A DNA stretch of 46,195 nucleotides from Planctomycetota bacterium (lineage in GTDB: Bacteria; Planctomycetota; Planctomycetia; Pirellulales; Pirellulaceae), in the NCBI GenBank assembly GCA_026692845.1, contig JAPLNM010000082.1, positions 1 to 46,195 on the forward strand, read 5' to 3'. Of this stretch, positions 32,801-41,800 are shown in pieces. The notes below the pieces were generated by a model. That model had not been told where the DNA came from. It ran no database searches and worked only from the letters and a program-made list of their open reading frames with translations. How positions within the stretch are numbered: the first letter of the stretch is position 1; every line of letters begins with the position of its first letter. The translations under genes and the position numbers were made by a program.

Positions 32801-35800
32801 GGATCCAAACAATGCGTTCCAAATCCCTCTGCTTACGGATTTTTCCCTGGTTTTGGGTTTGCTGACGGGAAAACCGGTTGACCTAGTCACATTCACTCCC
32901 AAAAACCTCGAGATTGCAAGATCGCTGGAAATCAGCGCTGTGGTCTACTCTGCTCCCACCGTTCGTGCTGGAATCCGTGGCGCTGTCAGCGTCGAACTTG
33001 CGCTGACATTAGGTTTCGACACCTACGGCATCATGAAGTACTTTGATTCCAACAACCCCTTGGACATTCTCGATGGGTTCTACGTTAGCGATAATTTCAA
33101 GAACGGAAAGGACTTACCCGAATTGGTGCTCAAGGCCACTCTAGCTGTATTCGCTGAACTGGATGCGGTGATTGTTCGCGCGGGGATTGAAGGGGGGATC
33201 CAGCTCACCGGGACGCTCGATTTGTACGATGAGTTCGGGCCTGGTAAACGGGATGGCAAGTTTCGAGGTTCTGAAATTATATCCAGTTTGTCTTGCACAC
33301 CTTTTAATCCGCTGAACCTATTCGAAGCTTCCTTAAGGACCGATTTGTACGCAAAGATTTATGTGAAGCTGAATACCATCCTAGCCGGTTGGAAAACGGT
33401 CTATAACAAGCAGTTGTTCAAGATCAAGTTATTCGAGTTGACTTATAAGCCTAAGGGGTGCGCGCCTACCTTGGCGTCTGATGAAAATGGTGATGGTACC
33501 TTTGTTTTGCACATGGGCACTTTGGCCGATCTACCCACCAATCAGGCTGCAGGTTACGATGTTCGATCGCTGATCAACAAACAGGCCTCGGATCGCGATT
33601 TTCAGAATACTGAAGATGGCAATGAGAAGTTTGTAATCAAGGAGACTGGTAGCGGAAGCGTCGAGATCACCGCAACACTCGGTGGAACCGATTACAAGGT
33701 TTCCTATAGTGGCGTAAAACGGCTGGTCGGATTTGCTGGCAAAGGAAACGATATCATCGACGCATCGGGATTAAAATCGATCCCTATCCTTTTGGTAGCC
33801 GGTAGTGGTCAAGACAAGCTAATCGGAGGTGCTAAGGACGACATTTTAATCACCGGTACTGGTACTACAGAAATCCAAGGTGGGGGAGGAAATGATCTGA
33901 TTTTTATCGCCGCAGGTACGACAAGTGCCAAGGGGGGAGCGGGCATCGATACTTATCGTTTTGTCGGGACATGGGGTCAAACGACCATCGACGACGGTAA
34001 CTCTGAGTCGACTGGGAATGTTTTGGATTTCTCATCGCAGTCTGCCGGACTTTCATTCGACACGTACAATCGATCGATGACGCTAGGTTCTAGCAAAGCG
34101 ACTTGGAATTCCAGCACTCTCATTACCTGGGTTGCGGGTGGGACGGGCGATGATGTTTTGGATATGTCCTATGAGACCAATAAGCTGCATGTGTTAGCAT
34201 CCAACCTCGTGCAGGCCAAGAGTTCGTTCGATAGCTCGCTTCATTCGAACGCCAAGGACCTCTTGATCGATGCCGACGGTACGGGAATGAACGACGGTAT
34301 TGTTTCTAACGCCACGACGGGTGGGATAGCCGCTGACACCTCGTTTGGCGCTTTGGCATTCCGGTTCACAGGATTCGAGAGGGTTTTTGGTGGCGTCGAT
34401 AGCGATGTATTTGTCTTTGAGAATAACGCCGCCATTTCGGGAAGTATTCTAGGTGGCCCCAATTCCGGCAAAACTCTAAACACCGCGAGCGAAAAAGTGG
34501 ATGCTCGGAATTCGATTGACTTTTCGATGTATAACAGCGGAGTTCTGATCAATCTCTCCGGTGCATCCTACAACGCACCGGCCGAAGCCACGGCCGAGGG
34601 GAGCATCGTATCGATCCCCGCGTCATCCAGAATCAATGCATCGGCATCATCGGTGAGCATCGCTGGATTCCACAACATTTTCGGTAGTAAGGGTTCGGAT
34701 ACTCTTGTGGGTGATTCAAGCCGCAATATGATCCTAGGCCTAGGTGGAACGGACACCATTGTCGGCATGGGCTCTAGAGATCTTCTCGCTGTCGACTCAA
34801 TCAGTGTCGAAGGTGTCGGTCCAATCATGGTTTCCGGGGATCGGGCCGCTTGGCGGGGGCTAAAAACCCGTGAGTGGAACTGGCTCTCCGATCGATTTTC
34901 TTCGCTAGCCGTGGGTTCTGTGTCGGATCAGTTCGTTATCGGAGGCGGAAATGAAGACATGCTTTTCGGAAGTTTGGGCAATGACAAGATTTTCATCCAA
35001 GGGAACAAAGTTTTTGCATCCGGAGATTTGGCGACAGTACAAACAAACGGCGAGGGGTTTGGTTACGAGTTTACCAATGATTCGCTAGATCCAGTCGGAG
35101 GCAACGATAGGATCATCGAGGTGAACGCTTCGGCGAGTACGAATGGTCATCATGTCCTAGCGGGTAATGGAAACGACTTCATTCGACTCGGAAATGGCAA
35201 TCACATGATCATTTCCGACTGGGGGCAAATGGAACGCGACGAATTGACTTTGGTCTGGAAGACCATCGAGTCGATTTCTGGTCAATCGGGTGGTTCGGAC
35301 ACGGTGGAGACGGGTTCTGGGCAAAACGTGGTGATCGCAGGCTATGGAAACGATACCATTACAATACAATCACAGAGCGCTTCGAGAAACTATGTGTTTG
35401 GCGATGAGGGATTCGCTGATTTCTACAACAGCACCTCTGTTTCCAGTCTCCGAACCATCAGCAGTGTTTCCGGTAACGATAGTATTACGATCCAACCCAG
35501 CGCCTTATCAGTGATCCTTGGCGGTGGTGGTAATGATACGGTCAGTTCTAGCGCTCAGGTCCATTTGATTCTTGGGGACACTGGACTTTTTGAGTTCCAT
35601 ACCAGCGATGTGCTCAAGAAGGCTTCGACAATCAACACCACGGATGATGGAGGTGCATCGGGCGACGACACAATCGAGTTGAGGGGCCCAGGAACGTCGG
35701 GCTCAGGGACCATCTCCCTGAATCTAGTGCTGGCCGGTGCGGGTAACGACACGATCACCTCTAATGTCGCAAATGCAGTACGGAATATCGTCTTTGGCGA

Positions 35801-38800
35801 CGAGGGGCATGCGGAATTGGATAACTCTACGTTCGCATCCATCCTCGGGACGCTACGGACTGCCTACACGACAAGCAATATCAAGGGTAGTGATCAGATC
35901 ACCTTAGCAAGTGGCCCTATGTTGCTTAATCGGGCCTCGATTTTGGCGGGCAGAACTATCAATACAAGAGATTTCGGTTCGCAATCGGCAGTTTTCGCAG
36001 ACAAGAATTTTATTTTCGCAGGGGGTGGCAACGATCAAATCTTAGCGGATGCCCCGATGAACCTACTGGTCGCCGATGCCGGTCGCATGGACTTCCTGGC
36101 AGACGGTAAACTGAGGGAAATCAAGAGCTTAAGTGAGGACTACGCTGACGGGGCAGGTTTAGGGACTTCGGGCGATGATTTAGCGATACTCTACAACACG
36201 AGGCGTTTTGTCGCTTACGAGACGCAGGTCATCGACGATGACAGTCAACCGCAGAATGATACGCGCAATGTGGTGATCGCAGGCGATGGTGTCGACTATA
36301 TTCAACTCAGTGCCGGGATCAATTCCGTGCTGGGTGACGAGGGGCGGCTTTGGATCGATCGGAATGTCGTTACACAAGCTACGGAGTTCTGGACCCAACT
36401 CGAGACGCTCAATGGCAATGTTGGCGACAAGGATTTGATCGAGGTCGATGCTCTAAGCGGATACAATGTGGTTTTCGGTGGTTTCCAAGATGACACCATC
36501 CGTGCGATCCGGTCCAATGGAGGCTTCTCGGATACATTCGGACTGACCTATCAACCCACCGATTTGTCGCAGTTCATCGCCTTTGGAGACAACGGATTTG
36601 TTGCTTTAGATCGCATGGATCGGCCTTTTGAGCTTAGGTCCACGCAAATGGACTTCGGAGGAAATGACACGATTCTTACTCCATTCGCGCACGATGTACT
36701 CGTCGGCGGGTTCGGAAGCGATATTCTTCGCACTTCAGGCGGAGACAACGTGTTGTTCGGTGACACCGGTGCGATGAATTGGGAATTCCATTATCCCCAA
36801 GTCGGTTGGCGCTATCCGATAGGTCCGAGTGCTCCAGTTTGGACATTGACCAAGATAACTGCGACTTCGGAGGCCACATCCCAAGCCGGAGATGATTTCC
36901 TGTACACTTCGGCCGGCCAGGATCTTTTGATGACCGGTCCTGGTAGCGACCAGGCTTTTAGTGGATTGGGCAATGACGTATTGCTTTCGTATCAAGCAAC
37001 CCTTTATCTGCCGGTGATACCACCTTTGCCCTTTGGACTATGGGGAGATCAAAGAGTGCGAAGTCTACTGGGTGATTGGTTGACCGACGGTCGTCCAAAC
37101 GGGGATAGAGCAACTCTATGGGCTTACGGGAACTTCATGCCTCTGAACGAGGGTGGAGACAATGTTTCGCTCACAGCCAACAGCAATTATCTTGTCGGTG
37201 ACAGTGGCGACGATATCTATTTCATCACTCCTGGAGGAGCTGACACTGTCCAGGATGTGACAGGCTACGATACCGTCAGCTTCCAACTGAGTCCCAAGCC
37301 CGTGACACTTGATATCGACTTGTTTGCCAAGTCGCAATACATGACGACTCCAGGTACCAGTAATGGACCGTCAATCACGTATCTTAAATCGACGGACCAA
37401 CCCGATATCAGTCCCTTTGAGAATTTCATCGGCTCTCCCTACTCTGACGTGGTGATCGTCAATCCTCTGAAGGTTACTCGAACCCTCCGAGCAGGCACAC
37501 AAGAGACGTTGGCTGATAGGCCCTATGGAGATGAACTGAGAGTTCGTACCGGCGGAAACACCGTCCAGGACAATGGACTCATTTTGGCCGTCAGCGGTCT
37601 AGGTGATGTAATGCACTACGACTTTGAAACGATCGAATGGATCGATGGCGTTCCATTCATCATCGACGAGGGGGATCGCGAGTGGCATCAAAGCGGAGGA
37701 TTTACGAAGATCACAGGTAGCACGATGCTCCAGCAAGATGCTTATTACTCGACGGCAGCCACGAGCAACACCAGCAATCTTGCCGGTTGGGACGTCTCGA
37801 GACTGAGCCCAGGCCCGTACCAGCTTGCTTTGACATGGCCAGAGCCTAATGTCTCATTTCAATTCACACCAAACGTCGAAGTCAAAAATTCCACCGGCCA
37901 AGTCCAGGCGCAAACGCGATTTGATCAACGTACGGCCGTGCCGCAGGTGAAAGCCTTTGGTAATCGTTGGTTCGATTTTGGGCCAACCATCGATGTCGGA
38001 TTGGATCGGTTTATCACCGTCGATTACACCACCAAGTCGTTGGAGTACTTTCTAGCAGACGGATTGAAGGTGGATCGGGTCCGGTACAATTCTCCAGAAA
38101 TCCGAGTCGTCGATCTTACAGACAATTCAGAGGTCATCTCCGGCAACGCGACGAGCGGCTTTGGAGATGTTTACTTTGGTTCTTCGAGCCAAAAGACCTA
38201 CCGCATCTTCAATATGGGCAATGCTCCGCTGAAGCTCAATATCGTCAATCGAAATGAGTCTGGCGAGTTACCTCAGTTTCGAGTGATTGACGGAGTCGTC
38301 CTAGATGTGGCACAGAGCAATTCGCTTCCCAACGGTTTCAATCAAGCGACGATTGTCTACTCTCAACCCGGTCAGGATTCCATTCTACCAGGCCAAAGCG
38401 CAGTCTTAACCATCGGAATGGATACTCAAGTCCCAGGCTCGCACTTCGGTAACTTTCTTTTGGAAACTAACGACGTCAACGAGTCGATCTTTAAGATTAG
38501 GCTTGATGGTCGCGTTGGATCGCAAGCCCAGACGCCAAGGTTCGTCGATAACAAGTCGAGTACCTTCAAAGTGAATTCAGGTACGGTCACGGAAGTCACA
38601 AGTTCCTCCCCGCGTGGTGGTAGTCAGCACCAAGGTTTGGCTTCGAAGGCAAACAAGGTTTCGTGGACTCAGACCGGCTTGCCGACAGCAAGATATCGGA
38701 TATCTGCCACCTGGGCTGCGTTATCGACTGCGGACGTCAAATCGGTATACAAGGTGACTTGGGGTAGTCAGTCGCGTGTAATTCAACTGAATCAGAAGGT

Positions 38801-41800
38801 GAATCCTTCAAGTCTTGCAGGCGGATACGTCAAAGATAGTTCTCCGTGGGTGGACCTTGTTTCAGATGTATTCATTTCCAGCGGAGAGGTTCTTAATGTC
38901 GAACTATCTGGAGGTGCGATCCTTGGCGATGCGATACGAATTCAGCAGATAGGACACGTCAACGATCCAGCGACACCAGTGGTGGAGTTGATCGATCAAA
39001 TTACAGGAAAACCGCTCAGCACCCGAAACGGTTTGTGGGATTTTGGTAGCTTGCAACTAAACCAGAGCACCGAGCGCACGTTGTTGTTACGCAACACGGG
39101 TAATCAGGATTTGGTGATTCCCGCTGACCCTGTTTTGGGTCCTGGATTTGTATTCGTAGATTCAGTGTTTGTAGACCGAGTGATTCAACCTGGGAAAACC
39201 ACCACGTTGAAGATCCGCTTTGATGCGACGATTTTTGGTGATATCCAAACCCAACTCCGGTTCGTATCGAACGATGCGGAGAATCGCGATGTGGTTTTGA
39301 ATCTCAAGGCAAAAGTTCTTGAGGAATTTATCTTGACGGCAGATAGCCCTGCCTCCTTCAAGCCAGTTGGTATTTTTGTCCCCACTGGAACGGTGGCACC
39401 TAGTGGCAAATCTTTCAGTAAAAATATCTATGTTGGATATCGAGACGGTGACAGTGCTACATGGTCCTTCACGGATCTTGCGCCCGGAATTTATTCTGTT
39501 TACGCAACCTGGGATTCGTCGTTGATCACTTCGGGCAATCCGGTCAAACCCCCACTTTCCGAAACGGTGCCTTACGTCATCAAAGGAAAGAATGGTGAAG
39601 AGGCGAAAACGATCATTGTCAACCAAAGGCAGCCTGCAGATCAGGAGTACAGCCAAAACAAAGGTTGGGATTATTTAACTAGCTATGTCACAACAGGTAG
39701 TGACTTGGATGTTACCATTCAAAGCATTACTGCTAGCACCACCATTCATGCGGATTCGATTCGTCTTGTCCGGAATTTTTATTCCGATCCTGTCGCCGAA
39801 GTCCAAGGTAAAATTGTCACCCCTAGTTCGTTCATCGACTTTGGGGTTATCGATCAAGGCGAAAAGCAGACGATTGGGGTCAGGATCACCAATCCGACAC
39901 TCACGCCGTTGATGATGCGTAAGCTTGTAGAGCTTCCGACCGGCTTTATCACTAGCTATGTTCCAGGTTATCTTGAGCCAGGCGGTTCTTATAATTTTAG
40001 CATTACCTTCACTGGTCAGACTTTCGGCTGGTATCGCGGAAGGTTTGCGATTGAAACCAGTGATGTGCTTAACTCGATTCTATCGTTTGGAATTGGAGGC
40101 CAAGTTCGTAGCCAAGCCTTTTTCGTCGACAATACCGACCCGAGATTCACCTTGAGCGGTTCGTCTCCCTTCATTCGAAACGGTGCCGAGTTTTTCCTGG
40201 GTGCTGCTCGGTCAACGGCAAGAACCAACGATGTTGGTACTTGGACGCTGACGGGACTCAAGCCAGGTAATTATCGTGTCAGCACAACTTGGGGGGCTCA
40301 ACCAGCCCATTTGACCAACGTCCCTTTTGTTGTCTCAACATCCCAAGTGCCTTCTGTTGCGACGCTTTGGGATCAATCAAAACCAGTGGGGGGTAACGCG
40401 AGTTCCTTCTGGGACAACAATTACTGGTGGGTCGATCTAGCTTCGTCTATCGAAGTCGGCAGCAACGGTCAGCTAACGGTGAAAGCTACCCACCCCGGTC
40501 CTAATTTTCGCGAGATATTGCTCGATGCAATCCGCGTTGAGCCAGTAATTGCAAAGGTTTACGGAACGCCCAAACTCGAAGTGGTCAACTTACTGGTCGA
40601 GCGTGATCTTGCCTACAATCGCTATGTCCGTGGCGATTTGAACGACCAGTTCCACTTTGATTTCGGTTCTTCCACGAGTCCGATCGGTTCAGGATTCTCC
40701 GGAGGAGCCACACCTGCTCTTTACACGCCAGTCGATGCAACGAAGGAATACAACTATCAACAGATGTACGGTTGGTTAGGTACAGCTCCGCGTACGATCG
40801 ATCGAAGCGATCAGCGAGGCACGGAATCGGGATTGATTACCGATGCTGTATGGGATACCAAAACGAGAGAATTTCGCTTGGATCTTCCGCAAGGCAACTA
40901 TCAGTTTGCTATCACCTTTGGGGATCAATGGCAATACGATTCAAATTCTGACCAACTGCTCCCCCAAACAACGAACAATCCGCTTAAGACGATGTACTTG
41001 GAGCACCTGAATCGTAACGCGGGCCCTGTGGTCCTTAGGTTCCAGCCTGATTCTCTTGACGGCTACTGGGCGATTGCATCCATGGATGTACGACGAATGG
41101 AGACCGTGGTCAAGAATGGACTGACATTGACCCCAAGCAGCAACAACACACAGGTGGCGATCTCGGCGAGCAATTTGCCAGCGGGCGTTTACACAATCTC
41201 CGCTATTCGTGGAGAGATAAACACTCCGGATGTTGACCCCACGTTGTTAGGTGTCCAAGTTCTCGTTGGATCCAACGGGGTATTGCAAGCCAACGCGACG
41301 CGCAGTTCGAGTTTGGGCACAATCTCGGTCCGAGCGGATCATATTCACGCGGCGGCAAGACTCGAGGGGATTCAAGCGCAAAGCTCTACCAGCGTATCGC
41401 ATCGATGGGACTTCAATGCATCGAACAATTTAACGCAATCCGAGTACGCCGGTGTAACGAGTCAACAGGCTTACACCCCCGATATCGGCTTTGGGTGGCA
41501 AATACCCAACGATTTGTATGCCAAGAACCCGGGCTCTGTGGCACCTAAGGAAAGCGAATGGGCTGACCGTACACTTCCGTCAGGGTTTGACGCGACGACG
41601 GTCCAGGGTGGCTTGGTGCAGTCGCTCGTTAGAGACGGCCACAAGCACAAGCTGGCACGAGATTTCCGAGTCGACCTGCCCAACGGAGATTATTCCGTGA
41701 CAGTGACCGTGGGAGGCCCTGCCATTGTTCCGGACGTGGATATCGCCGTGGTCAATCAACCGAGCCAGTTTGTGGCGAATATTTTCACGGGGGTTCGGGA

